DNA of 64,000 bases from Bacillus sp. FJAT-49711 (GTDB lineage Bacteria; Bacillota; Bacilli; Bacillales; Bacillaceae_C). The translations under genes were made by a program, and so were the position numbers. Where the stretch lies: assembly GCF_018343715.1 (NCBI RefSeq), contig NZ_JAGYPL010000002.1, positions 336,404 to 400,403 on the forward strand, written 5' to 3'. A model generated the notes under the pieces. The model saw only the letters and a program-made list of their open reading frames with translations. It was not told the DNA's origin and did not search any database. Positions 8,431-17,166 of this stretch are shown piece after piece (position 1 is the stretch's first letter; the number at the start of each line of letters is the position of its first letter).

Positions 8431-9348
8431 ATGGTGAGGAAAAGTTACATGATTCTTTTTTTTATACTCGTTTTTTTGACTTTAGCTGGTTGCTCAAAGG
8501 ACGGTCATTCTGCGGCAAAAGAAATAGATAAGCCTGATGCTGAACAAGGAAGGCAAGTTGAGCAGGTGAAGAATGATGACCGTATTGTCGCTACAACTGT
8601 TGCTGTCACGGAAATTATGGATGCATTGGAACTTGATTTAGTAGGTGTACCAACAAGCTACAAAGATTTACCTGAACGGTATAAAGGTATTAAAGATGTC
8701 GGAAACCCAATGAGCCCTGATATGGAAATAATCATGTCTTTAAAACCAACAGAAGTTATGTCCGTTACGACGTTAAAATACGATTTAGAACCTATATTTG
8801 AGCGAACAGGTATTAATGCTTCATATACTAACCTAGAAAGTCTCGATGATATGCATAGTGAAATTTTAAAAATAGGAGAGCGCTATAATCGGAGTGAACA
8901 GGCGGAACGAATTGTCAAAGGATTTGAAGAAAAATTAGAGGACATTGAAAAGCAGATAGAAGGAAAAGAATCACCGACTGTTTTGATTTTATTAGGTGTA
9001 CCAGGGAGTTATCTTGTGGCAACTGAAAACTCGTATATTGGGGATCTCGTGAAGAGATGTGGCGGCGTAAACATCGTTACCGGCGAAGATGTAGAGTTTC
9101 TTGCTTCTAATACCGAATATTTACAGCAGGCAAATCCCGATATTATTTTACGAGCTGCTCATGGTATGCCAGATGAAGTAGTGGAAATGTTCGATAAAGA
9201 ATTTAAAGAAAACGATATTTGGAAGCATTTTAATGCTGTTAAAAATGGACGGGTCTACGACTTGGAAGAAACTCTATTTGGAACAACAGGGAATCTAGCT
9301 GCTGCTCAAGCTTTAGATGACTTACTAGCAATGTTATACCCTCAGTGA
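8431..9348 (+). CDS. isdE: Haem-binding lipoprotein IsdE
   Basis: Haem receptor lipoprotein of the Isd ABC importer, 305 residues. The signal peptide ends in LAGC with C21 as the lipidated residue. The sequence is characteristic of IsdE: RIVATTVAVTEIMDALELDL, then VGNPMSPDMEI, which carries the conserved Met region, and later AAHGMPDEV, which carries the His region; Met and His ligate haem in Staphylococcus aureus IsdE. The ATG is preceded by GAGGAAGGAG. It lies between two intrinsic terminators, so its dosage may be set separately from the NEAT genes upstream and the permease downstream. It is more IsdE-like than the lipoprotein at 2732-3685. Confidence 0.94.
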   Translation: MVRKSYMILFFILVFLTLAGCSKDGHSAAKEIDKPDAEQGRQVEQVKNDDRIVATTVAVTEIMDALELDLVGVPTSYKDLPERYKGIKDVGNPMSPDMEIIMSLKPTEVMSVTTLKYDLEPIFERTGINASYTNLESLDDMHSEILKIGERYNRSEQAERIVKGFEEKLEDIEKQIEGKESPTVLILLGVPGSYLVATENSYIGDLVKRCGGVNIVTGEDVEFLASNTEYLQQANPDIILRAAHGMPDEVVEMFDKEFKENDIWKHFNAVKNGRVYDLEETLFGTTGNLAAAQALDDLLAMLYPQ

Positions 9349-9397
9349 TGAAGTGTACTTTAAAAGACTAGTGAAGACTTCGGAAAAAAGTCAATTT

Positions 9398-9421
9398 ACC
9401 TAATGAGCAGTTAGGTTTTTT
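9398..9421 (+). terminator. Hairpin terminator or attenuator between isdE and isdF
   Basis: ACCTAA (9398-9403) pairs with TTAGGT (9411-9416) and runs into TTTTTTC. The stem is short but has a clean T run, so partial read-through that favours isdE over isdF is plausible. Confidence 0.65.
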
Positions 9422-9462
9422 CTTCCCTTGTTTTGATTGAAGCTTATAAAAGGATGTTAACT

Positions 9463-10446
9463 ATGAAAAAACGAGTATTTAGTTTTATGATCGTCACTCT
9501 ATTACTAATCTTTGTAACGATATACTCAGCTACAACAGGTAGTATTAAGGTTTCCTCGGTTGAATTAATTCACGGTCTGCTGACAGGTACAAATGACGAT
9601 GTCCAAGTCATTAAAGATTTACGTTTACCGCGAATCCTCATTTCATTATTTGCTGGTGCTGCTTTATCTGTATCGGGAGCTTTGCTGCAAGCGGTAATGA
9701 AGAATCCACTTGCAGATCCAGGTATTATCGGCGTATCATCAGGGGCTGGATTTATGTCAATTCTAATGGTCACCATTTTTCCCACTTTATTTTTCTATAT
9801 GCCGTTGTTCGCTTTCTTAGGTGGTGCTTTTGCATTTTTCCTTGTTTACACGTTTTCTTGGAAATCGGGGCTAAATCCTTTACGAATGATTTTAGTCGGA
9901 GTAGCGATTAATGCCGTCTTTTCGGGATTAAGTCAATCTTTTAATTACCGTGGGAGTTACGCAGTTACATCTATAAGTGCAGCTACGACATCAACCCTTT
10001 CCATGAAAACATGGAATGATGTTGGAGTTATTGTTATATATGGATCGATTGGCCTTATTATGGCAATTCTCGTTTATTCGTGGTGCAATTATTTAGCACT
10101 TGAAGATAAAACAGCGAGAAATTTAGGTCTTAATGTAAATCGTGCCCGCTTAATGATATCAATTGTCGCAGTCTTATTAGCTTCGGTTGCGACGGCTATT
10201 GCAGGTATGTTTGCATTTGTTGGTCTACTCATACCTCATATTGCCCGTTTATTAGTCGGAACAGATCATAAGGTTCTCATTCCCTTTTCTGCTCTAACAG
10301 GAGCCCTATTATTGTTAATTGCAGATACATTAGGGAGAACAATCATTGCGCCGAATGAAATCCCCGCATCGATTTTGCTCGCTGTAATAGGTGGTCCTTT
10401 CCTCATATCTTTACTTAGAAAGAGTGATCGTATTTATGGAAATTAA
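9463..10446 (+). CDS. isdF: Haem ABC transporter permease IsdF
   Basis: FecCD-family integral membrane permease of 327 residues that works with IsdE. It shares the hallmarks GALLQAVMKNPLADPGIIGV and MFAFVGLLIPHIARLLVGTD with the permease at 1735-2730. The frame is open from a TTG at 9433, but the ATG at 9463 follows AAAAGGA at a normal distance and gives a proper N-terminal basic residue pair before the first membrane segment, so it is preferred. It overlaps the following ATPase gene by eleven bases. Its position after isdE and before srtB matches the isd operon of B. anthracis. Confidence 0.94.
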   Translation: MKKRVFSFMIVTLLLIFVTIYSATTGSIKVSSVELIHGLLTGTNDDVQVIKDLRLPRILISLFAGAALSVSGALLQAVMKNPLADPGIIGVSSGAGFMSILMVTIFPTLFFYMPLFAFLGGAFAFFLVYTFSWKSGLNPLRMILVGVAINAVFSGLSQSFNYRGSYAVTSISAATTSTLSMKTWNDVGVIVIYGSIGLIMAILVYSWCNYLALEDKTARNLGLNVNRARLMISIVAVLLASVATAIAGMFAFVGLLIPHIARLLVGTDHKVLIPFSALTGALLLLIADTLGRTIIAPNEIPASILLAVIGGPFLISLLRKSDRIYGN

Positions 10447-11206
10447 GGATATAACATTTTCTTATGGCGACAAGATTAATCGTTTGCATCAAATTAGCGG
10501 AGAGATAGAGATCGGAAAAATCACAACCATAATTGGACCAAATGGTTGTGGGAAATCAACATTACTAGGAGTCATGTCGAGTAATTACCTCCCACAACAA
10601 GGTCACGTTCTTCTAGATGGAAAGAAAATTGGAGACTACAAGCCGAAGGAACTTGCTAGAAAACTAGCAGTCGTTCACCAACAAAATGGGGCCCCATTAG
10701 ATATGACAGTAGAAAGATTGACGGCTTTTGGAAGATTGCCGCATCGAAATATGTTTTCTTCTCTTTCTGACCAGGATGAAGAGGCGATTGAATGGGCATT
10801 ATCCTGTACGAATTTACAGGATAAACGCCATATAACACTTGATTCATTATCCGGAGGGGAAAAGCAGCGAGTGTGGATTGCTATGGCATTAGCACAAAAT
10901 TCGCAGTTTCTTTTTTTAGATGAGCCTACAACGTATTTAGATATTTACTATCAATATGAAATCTTAGATTTAATCAAACGGTTAAATTTAGAACATGGAT
11001 TGTCAATCGTGATGGTTTTGCATGATATTAATCAGGCTATCCAGTATAGTGATACTATTATCGTAATGAAGGATGGAAAATTGGTTATAAAGGGGAGACC
11101 TGAAGAAGTCATCTCAGAACAGTTAATTGCTGACATTTACGGGATTGAGGTCATCGTTAAAAGCGATGTACGAACCGGTTTGTACATTGTTCCAATTAAA
11201 AGCTAG
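10436..11206 (+). CDS. Haem ABC transporter ATP-binding protein
   Basis: FecE-type ATPase of 256 residues. Walker A GPNGCGKST, signature LSGGEKQ and Walker [13 protein letters not shown] are all intact. The chosen ATG at 10436 lies inside the end of isdF (eleven-base overlap), which suggests translational coupling; the Shine-Dalgarno there is weak (AGAAAGAG). Many Isd systems lack a dedicated ATPase in the operon, so its presence makes this importer self-contained. It is a paralogue of the ATPases at 941-1738 and 30787-31629. Confidence 0.93.
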   Translation: MEIKDITFSYGDKINRLHQISGEIEIGKITTIIGPNGCGKSTLLGVMSSNYLPQQGHVLLDGKKIGDYKPKELARKLAVVHQQNGAPLDMTVERLTAFGRLPHRNMFSSLSDQDEEAIEWALSCTNLQDKRHITLDSLSGGEKQRVWIAMALAQNSQFLFLDEPTTYLDIYYQYEILDLIKRLNLEHGLSIVMVLHDINQAIQYSDTIIVMKDGKLVIKGRPEEVISEQLIADIYGIEVIVKSDVRTGLYIVPIKS

Positions 11207-11232
11207 TAATACGAGGACGTTGGAGTGGTAAG

Positions 11233-12030
11233 ATGAACAAAAAACGAACTAGAGAGACAAAGTCTTTTATTCGAAGAACACTCTCACAAATATTTACACT
11301 GCTTTGTGTAGCTGTTTTTATTTATTCTGGTTACAAATTAACAACTATATTTCTTGAATACTATCATAACCGGCAAGTTTTAAATGATGCTCAGAAAATC
11401 TATTATCAGTCAACGAGTGAAAGTGAAGAAATCACGCATAATGAAGAAGGGGAATGGAAAATCCGTCCTCAATTTGAAGAACTCCGTACGATTAATCCAG
11501 ATATTACCGGGTGGATATCCATTGAGGGTACTCAAGTAAACTATCCGATCGTGCAAACAGATAATAATGAGTACTATTTGACACGGAATTATAAAAAGGA
11601 CAACTCGATTGCAGGTAGTATTTTTATGGACTATCGCAATGATATAAAGACATCTCCTACAAATACCATCGTATATGGCCATCGTATGAAGGATGGCTCC
11701 ATGTTTAATGGGTTAAAAAAATTTTTGAATGAAGACTTTTTTTCTCAACATCGTATCATCCAACTAGATACTTTATATGCTAGCTATGATGTGGAAGTGT
11801 TTGCCGTTTACAGTACGACGACTGATTTTGATTATATCCAGACTCATTTTAATAGCGAGGAAGAATATAGACTTTTCTTACAGGAAATACAACAACATTC
11901 ACTGTATCATCCAGATGTAAAGGTAAATACGGATGATCAAATCCTTACATTATCTACATGTGATTATTTATTAGATCCTGATAAAGGTCGTTTAGTTGTA
12001 CATGCGAAGCTAGTAAAAAGAGGGATATGA
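11233..12030 (+). CDS. srtB: Class B sortase SrtB
   Basis: Membrane transpeptidase of 265 residues that cleaves NPxTG/NPxTN sorting signals and joins NEAT proteins to peptidoglycan. There is a basic N-terminus with one membrane anchor (about residues 19-38), then the sortase barrel. Catalytic residues are visible: H150 in VYGHRM, C243 in LSTCDY and R253 in DKGRLVVHA. A GGAGTGG site precedes the ATG. It is the last gene of the isdC operon, and its two obvious substrates (NPKTG and NPKTN) are encoded at the start of the same operon. A terminator follows. Confidence 0.96.
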   Translation: MNKKRTRETKSFIRRTLSQIFTLLCVAVFIYSGYKLTTIFLEYYHNRQVLNDAQKIYYQSTSESEEITHNEEGEWKIRPQFEELRTINPDITGWISIEGTQVNYPIVQTDNNEYYLTRNYKKDNSIAGSIFMDYRNDIKTSPTNTIVYGHRMKDGSMFNGLKKFLNEDFFSQHRIIQLDTLYASYDVEVFAVYSTTTDFDYIQTHFNSEEEYRLFLQEIQQHSLYHPDVKVNTDDQILTLSTCDYLLDPDKGRLVVHAKLVKRGI

Positions 12031-12052
12031 CTTTTTCATATAAAAAAGCAAG

Positions 12053-12090
12053 AAGGCATTGCAGGCCGTAAAGCCAGCATTGCCTTTTAA
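12053..12090. terminator. Bidirectional terminator between srtB and the CofE-like gene
   Basis: A long stem, AAGGCATTGCAGGC with GCCAGCATTGCCTT (12 of 14 pairs), is flanked by T-rich and A-rich ends. It serves both convergent genes. Confidence 0.8.
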
Positions 12091-12091
12091 A

Positions 12092-13282
12092 TTACTTCGT
12101 ATAATTATCGAAATACCCTTGAATAAATACAATTGGAGTTCCTTTGTCGCCGCTTCCTGAAGTTAAATCAGACAATGATCCAATTAAATCAGTCAGTTTC
12201 CTAGGTGTTGTCCCTTGTGCTTCCATTGCTCCGACAAGATCATCACCTTTGTTATCGATATATTCGGCAATTGCTTTCTTTAATTCCTCGCCTTTTAAAT
12301 CGGCAAAATTATTGTCAGCAAGGTATTTTAATTTAATTTCATTAGGCGTTCCTTCAAGACCTGATGTGTATGCTGGAGAAACAACTGGGTCAGCAAGCTC
12401 CCAAATTTTACCGACAGGATCTTTAAATGCTCCGTCGCCATAAATCATGACTTCGACGTTTTTACCTGTTTTTTCTTTAAGCACTTGTTGGATTTTATCA
12501 ACGACAGGCTGGCAGTCACGAGGGAATAGTTTTATGCTTTCTTCCGTTGATTTATTCGAACCCAACAGACCATATGCCTCATTATATCCACTACCATCAA
12601 CAGATTCGGATAAAATATTATCAAGGCTATAAATTTTTTCCCCACCATTTGCCATTAAGATTCTTTTCGTTCTAAACCTCGTATGAATATCACAAGTAAG
12701 AACGTTTTGAGTATATTCTAAAATGGTTTTTGGATTGTTCGAAAAAATTACTTCGCATTCAACACCGTATTCTTCAACTAATGATTTGTAATACTCGATA
12801 TAATCGACACCAGTAAATGGATGTTTATTGTATCCGAATAGGCCGCGGAATTGCTTTTCTGTTAACACATCTGTCCAAGGATTTACTCCTTTTTCGTCGA
12901 GTGTATCGATATCAACTAAGTGATTTCCAACTTCATCAGATGGATAGCTAAGCATTAATACGATTTTTTTAGCACCTTTAGCAATACCGCGAAGGCAAGT
13001 TGCAAAACGGTTGCGGCTTAAAATTGGAAAGATGACTCCTAATGTATCATCCTCGAATTTTGAATGAACGTCTTTAGCAATTTGATCGATCGTCGCGTAG
13101 TTGCCTTGTGCGCGTGCAACGATAGATTCTGTTACGGACACGATATCTTTATCATTAATAGTCAAGCCTTCAACCTCTACAGCTTTTAACACGCTATCTA
13201 CAACGATTTCTTCGATGTTATCCCCTTTATTGATAATCGGGCAACGAAGGCCTCTCGCAACAGTTCCGACTACTCTCTCCAA
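12092..13282 (-). CDS. Coenzyme F420-0:L-glutamate ligase-like protein (CofE family)
   Basis: Soluble protein of 396 residues that I recognise as the long CofE-like family found in Firmicutes (F420 ligase fold; N-terminal VVGTVARGLRCPIINKGD, SRNRFATCLRGIA near residue 90, YGDGAFKDP near 280). Archaeal and mycobacterial CofE/FbiB adds glutamate to coenzyme F420-0. Bacilli are not known to make F420, and no other deazaflavin genes are in this window, so the substrate here is unknown. It is transcribed divergently from a LysR-type regulator, which probably controls it. The start is preceded by GAAGGAG. Confidence 0.75.
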   Translation of the reverse strand: MERVVGTVARGLRCPIINKGDNIEEIVVDSVLKAVEVEGLTINDKDIVSVTESIVARAQGNYATIDQIAKDVHSKFEDDTLGVIFPILSRNRFATCLRGIAKGAKKIVLMLSYPSDEVGNHLVDIDTLDEKGVNPWTDVLTEKQFRGLFGYNKHPFTGVDYIEYYKSLVEEYGVECEVIFSNNPKTILEYTQNVLTCDIHTRFRTKRILMANGGEKIYSLDNILSESVDGSGYNEAYGLLGSNKSTEESIKLFPRDCQPVVDKIQQVLKEKTGKNVEVMIYGDGAFKDPVGKIWELADPVVSPAYTSGLEGTPNEIKLKYLADNNFADLKGEELKKAIAEYIDNKGDDLVGAMEAQGTTPRKLTDLIGSLSDLTSGSGDKGTPIVFIQGYFDNYTK

Positions 13283-13394
13283 ATTGATCGCTCCTTCTGA
13301 ACGTTAATGTAAGTTATCTACCCTTGTAATATACAGCAGTTTAGTGGTATAAGTAAAATGAATAAATCAAATAATGGGTATAAGGTGAGCTTAT

Positions 13395-14276
13395 ATGGTT
13401 AGTAAATTAGATTTGTATAAAGTTTTTTGTGAGGTAGGAAAAAAAAATAGCTTTTCGCAAGCGGCAAAAGTGCTTTTTATGACTCAGCCTGCCGTTAGCC
13501 AAGCGGTTATGCAATTAGAAAGAGAATTAGACACTCGTCTTTTTAATCGAACGCCAAAAGGTGTTTCATTAACTGACGAAGGTGCCATTTTATTTGAACA
13601 TGCCAATTCGGCCATTAACTTAATTGAAGCCGGGGAAGATAAGCTTTTGGAATTTAAAAATTTAACTGCAGGTGAATTAAAAATAGGTGTTGGCGACACA
13701 ATTTCCCGCCATTTTTTACTCCCATACTTAGAAGCTTTCCACAATCACTATCCAAATATTAAATTTAAAATGGTGAATGGGACAACGACAGAGATATGCT
13801 CATTACTTAAGTCAGGAGAAGTTGACATCGGGGTTTGCAATTTCCCGTTGGAAGACCAGGCATTGGAGCTAAGACCGTGTATAGACATCCATGACATTTT
13901 TGTTTGCGGAGAGAAATTTAAATATTTATTGTCTAAACCATTGAGCTTAGAAAAATTAGTGAAATTGCCATTAATTATGCTTGAACCGAAGTCAAATTCG
14001 AGATTGTATGTCGAGGATTATATGATTTCAAAGGGAATCAAGCTTTTTCCGGAATTTGAATTGGGATCACATGATTTATTGCTGGAGTTTGCAAAAATTA
14101 ATTTAGGAATCGCGTGTGTTACGAAAGAATTTTCTCAAGAAGATTTGACCGAAAGGAAAGTATGGGAAATTCCTGTCATCGAAGAAATTCCAAGCAGAAG
14201 TATTGGTGTTTGCTATTTAAAAAGTGTTCCGCTTTCACCGGCATCTAATAAGTTTTTGAAGATTATCGAAAGCTAA
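13395..14276 (+). CDS. LysR-family transcriptional regulator
   Basis: DNA-binding regulator of 293 residues. The N-terminal winged helix includes SFSQAAKVLFMTQPAVSQAV (about residues 18-37) and LFNRTPKGVSLTDEG; the periplasmic-binding-like effector domain starts near residue 88 (GELKIGVGDTI). It is divergent from the CofE-like gene with 112 bases between them, the usual layout for a LysR protein and its target. The effector is unknown. Confidence 0.93.
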   Translation: MVSKLDLYKVFCEVGKKNSFSQAAKVLFMTQPAVSQAVMQLERELDTRLFNRTPKGVSLTDEGAILFEHANSAINLIEAGEDKLLEFKNLTAGELKIGVGDTISRHFLLPYLEAFHNHYPNIKFKMVNGTTTEICSLLKSGEVDIGVCNFPLEDQALELRPCIDIHDIFVCGEKFKYLLSKPLSLEKLVKLPLIMLEPKSNSRLYVEDYMISKGIKLFPEFELGSHDLLLEFAKINLGIACVTKEFSQEDLTERKVWEIPVIEEIPSRSIGVCYLKSVPLSPASNKFLKIIES

Positions 14277-14346
14277 TAAGTTTTTTTAAATGAATTATTT
14301 AGTCAATAATTAAACTTTTGGCCTCAAATAATGCGTAATGAAGATA

Positions 14347-14697
14347 TTAGAATGTCTCACTTTTATCGAAAAAGTATATGCAAATCATTTCAATGACCAC
14401 TATAGTTCCAAATATGAATGCGAGTTTTCCAGTTTTGGATAAGTAAAGAGCAGTGCAAGCTAAAGTAAATATTAATGACTGTAATAGAAATCTTGCATAT
14501 ATAGGTACTGGAAAAGGAGCTTTAGGGGAGAGAAATATACCCCAAAATATGGCTGCAAAAAGAGGCGCCCCTATTCCAAAAAAGATTTTAACAGCCCATC
14601 CACTGTTTAATGAAAATCCCCAATAAGAAAAAACTGCAAGGGCACATAGTTCCATTAAAAAGAAGATGAAGAGTATTGTGTATTTGACAGCAATCAT
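14347..14697 (-). CDS. YrdB family small membrane protein
   Basis: Protein of 116 residues with four hydrophobic segments, matching the YrdB (DUF2568) family: the N-terminal IKYTILF-like helix, then SPKAPFPVPIYARFLLQ in the middle loop. Function unknown. It overlaps the preceding MBL hydrolase gene by four bases (ATGA) and so belongs to the TetR-MBL-YrdB operon. Confidence 0.75.
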   Translation of the reverse strand: MIAVKYTILFIFFLMELCALAVFSYWGFSLNSGWAVKIFFGIGAPLFAAIFWGIFLSPKAPFPVPIYARFLLQSLIFTLACTALYLSKTGKLAFIFGTIVVIEMICIYFFDKSETF

Positions 14698-15371
14698 TTT
14701 TTTATGTCCCCCAATTTCTCTATATATTCTTCTATATGATCTTCAGGATTAAGAACTGTATAGCCGTGGCATACTTCTACCTTTTTTGGTTTGAGCTCTT
14801 TAATGATGGCACTGCTGTTTACAGCTTCTTCCATGTCCGCTGTAAACATTGACATTGGCCGATGGAGTTTTCCCTTTTTGGAAGTAAAGAGGTCACCAGC
14901 TAACAAAACTTGATCCTTTTCGTGATAATAAGCAACATGACCTGGGGAGTGACCAGGTGTATGGTATGGAGTCAGTCCGCCAAGGGACAATAGATGACCA
15001 GTTTCATCTTCTGGAAGTGGTCGAACGACTTCTTTTGTTACGTTCTGTTCTAGTTTTTTTCTTTTTGGATATGGTAAATCACCTGTCATATAAGGAATTT
15101 CTATTCGATGCGCATACACAGGAACTTCAGAAGTATGTAAGATTGGTTTTATCGCACCGATATGATCTGAATGTCCATGAGTAAGAAGAATCCTTGTTAG
15201 TTGCCCTTTCTTTAACTCGTTAATGAATTTTAAAATTCTTTTAGCCATTTTTGGAATACCTGCATCTACAAGAGTTACTTCACCTTCATCCACTACTATC
15301 CAAATATGAACGGGTATTAACATCCAAATACTTAAACTCCAAATATGTTCAGAAACTTGTTTTATTTTCAT
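14694..15371 (-). CDS. MBL-fold metallo-hydrolase
   Basis: Metallo-beta-lactamase fold hydrolase of 225 residues. The dinuclear metal motif THGHSDHIGA is present near residues 64-73, followed by HTPGHSPGHVAYY near 137-149, GDLF, and a C-terminal CHGY. A predicted hydrophobic stretch near the N-terminus (SIWMLIPVHIWIVVDEG) is the first beta strand rather than a signal. Substrate unknown (glyoxalase II or lactonase-like). Its start coincides with the stop of the TetR gene, so it is probably a direct target of that repressor. Confidence 0.9.
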   Translation of the reverse strand: MKIKQVSEHIWSLSIWMLIPVHIWIVVDEGEVTLVDAGIPKMAKRILKFINELKKGQLTRILLTHGHSDHIGAIKPILHTSEVPVYAHRIEIPYMTGDLPYPKRKKLEQNVTKEVVRPLPEDETGHLLSLGGLTPYHTPGHSPGHVAYYHEKDQVLLAGDLFTSKKGKLHRPMSMFTADMEEAVNSSAIIKELKPKKVEVCHGYTVLNPEDHIEEYIEKLGDIKK

Positions 15372-16006
15372 CAGTCATCCCCCATTTGAATCAATTTTTC
15401 CTTGAATCCCAAAACTAATATTTCTACAGAGAGGTTAAATGTCGGTGTTAATCTTTTCATCAACTCACCAATTGGTTCATGGAGATAAGAATACGTACTC
15501 AAAATGCCATTTAATTGATAATAAAATATACGAGAAAAGTTTAATAATAATTCATTCTCAGGTATTGAGAGACAGTTTCGTAAAACTTGCTTCATTAATG
15601 AGAATATTTTTAAACGCAGTATATTTATTTCTGATTTCGGGTCAATTTCATCTACTCTCGTTGATTTAACATTGAAAATGACGTCGAACATATTCTTATT
15701 TTCTAAGCAGAATTGAATATAATCATGACTGATTTTTTTTAGCTTATCCTCTGCGCTTAACGTGTCAGCGAGTATAATCGAATTCAACTGTTTATATAGT
15801 TTTTCTAACGAGGGCATAGAAAGCTGATGCAGCAATGCTTCTTTATCCTTGAAATAAAGATAGATTGTTGTGTGTGAACATCCTGCCTCCTTTGCAATTT
15901 CCCTGATAGATACTGAGTCAAATCCTTTATTAGCAAATAATGTTCCCGCAGCTTTTAAAATTTGCTCTTTCGTTTCTTCTGAGCGTTGTTCTTGTCTGCT
16001 TTTCAT
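15371..16006 (-). CDS. TetR-family transcriptional regulator
   Basis: Repressor of 211 residues. The N-terminal TetR helix-turn-helix is clear: ILKAAGTLFANKGFDSVSI, then EIAKEAGCSHTTIYLYFKDK. The C-terminal ligand domain is not diagnostic. It heads a three-gene minus-strand operon (TetR, MBL hydrolase, YrdB). A 39-bp palindrome lies 26 bases upstream of its start, so it probably represses its own operon. Confidence 0.92.
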   Translation of the reverse strand: MKSRQEQRSEETKEQILKAAGTLFANKGFDSVSIREIAKEAGCSHTTIYLYFKDKEALLHQLSMPSLEKLYKQLNSIILADTLSAEDKLKKISHDYIQFCLENKNMFDVIFNVKSTRVDEIDPKSEINILRLKIFSLMKQVLRNCLSIPENELLLNFSRIFYYQLNGILSTYSYLHEPIGELMKRLTPTFNLSVEILVLGFKEKLIQMGDD

Positions 16007-16031
16007 ATCAAAAAATCATTCCTTTTGAGAT

Positions 16032-16070
16032 TTACTAACCGATGGTTATATTATAACCACTGGTTAGTAA
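16032..16070. promoter_or_regulatory. TetR operator palindrome
   Basis: Left arm TTACTAACCGATGGTTATA and right arm TATAACCACTGGTTAGTAA meet at one central base; 17 of 19 positions pair. It lies between the TetR gene and the divergent LigB-like gene and may control both. Confidence 0.8.
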
Positions 16071-16164
16071 TTAAGTCAATGATGCACATAAACATTTTCT
16101 TTTTTAAACAAAAAAATGTAATAATAATGAAAAAAGGCATTCTTTTGAATAGGAGAGTAGGATA

Positions 16165-16971
16165 ATGAATCCATTTGTATTTTCATGTATTTGCCCGCAT
16201 GGGGGAGAAATTATTCCAGAATTGCAAGGAACTAATATGAACAGAATGGCGGCCACACGTGAAAGTTTATCGAGACTGGGAAAAGAAATGGAGGAAGCAA
16301 ACCCCGATGCCTTAATTGTTTTAACCCCTCATGGGACTCGGATTAACAACCAATTTTCGATTTCAAGCTCGGAAAGAATGGTTGGGACTGTCGATGAAAA
16401 TGATGCATCTTTTACAATGGAGAAGTTCGTGGACCGTGATTTGGCGCAGAGTATTGCAAAGAATGCAATAGAGGCAGGGCTTCCAGTAGGTACTATAAAT
16501 TATGGAACTTCGTCGGGTTCATTTTCCTGTCTGCCGCTTGACTGGGGGGCGATTGTTCCACTACGGTTCATGCCCAATGTTCCAATTGTTGTCATCACTC
16601 CATCCAGGGATCTTTCATTCGAAAAGCATGTGGAATTTGGTAAAGCCTTAAGGGATACAGTTCAAAAATCATTAAGGCGAATAGGATTTATTGCAAGTTG
16701 CGACTGGTCACATGCACATGATGAAGAAGGACCTTATGGATTTGATCCTGCGGCTAAGAAATTAGATGAAGAAGTGGTAGCCTTGATTAAGAATAACGAG
16801 CTTGAAAAAATGGCTGACTTCCAGGCAGATTTTATTGAAGCAGCCAAGCCAGATGGAATATGGCAAACTCTCATTCTTGCGGGAGCCATTTTACCTGAAG
16901 AAAGACAAGTGGAATTTTTATCATATGAGGCTCCTACATATTTTGGGTTGATTTGTGCGGCCATACGCTAA
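16165..16971 (+). CDS. LigB-like class III extradiol dioxygenase family protein
   Basis: Protein of 268 residues with the fold of the catalytic subunit of class III ring-opening dioxygenases (LigB, related to MEMO). Candidate metal ligands are H12 in CICPHGGEI and H56 in LTPHGTR, with a later CDWSHAHDEEGPYGFD segment. The start is supported by AGGAGAG. Family members of this type without a LigA partner are common in Firmicutes and their substrate is unknown. It lies just ahead of the TPP riboswitch and shares the upstream region with the TetR operon, so a link to either is possible but unproven. Confidence 0.75.
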   Translation: MNPFVFSCICPHGGEIIPELQGTNMNRMAATRESLSRLGKEMEEANPDALIVLTPHGTRINNQFSISSSERMVGTVDENDASFTMEKFVDRDLAQSIAKNAIEAGLPVGTINYGTSSGSFSCLPLDWGAIVPLRFMPNVPIVVITPSRDLSFEKHVEFGKALRDTVQKSLRRIGFIASCDWSHAHDEEGPYGFDPAAKKLDEEVVALIKNNELEKMADFQADFIEAAKPDGIWQTLILAGAILPEERQVEFLSYEAPTYFGLICAAIR

Positions 16972-17036
16972 ATACAGCGGACTGAGTTTGATATATTTAG
17001 AAAACTGCGCTATACTATCGCTAACTACATAAAATG

Positions 17037-17130
17037 TCCGTCCGGGTGCTTGAGTGAATCAGGCTGAGATAGCAGCTATTGTCCGCTGCTGACCGTTAAT
17101 CTGATCTGGGTAATGCCAGCGTAGAGAACA
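17037..17130 (+). ncRNA. TPP riboswitch (THI box)
   Basis: Conserved THI elements appear in order: CGGGTGC, GGCTGAGA, a variable P3 hairpin (AGCAGCTATTGTCCGCTGCT), then CTGATCTGGGTAATGCCAGC and GTAGAGAA. It lies upstream of the YkoEDC-type thiamine/HMP transporter genes, as expected for feedback by thiamine pyrophosphate. Confidence 0.95.
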
Positions 17131-17166
17131 TTGATCAAGTATGATCATTTTTAGGGCCCTTCTCGA

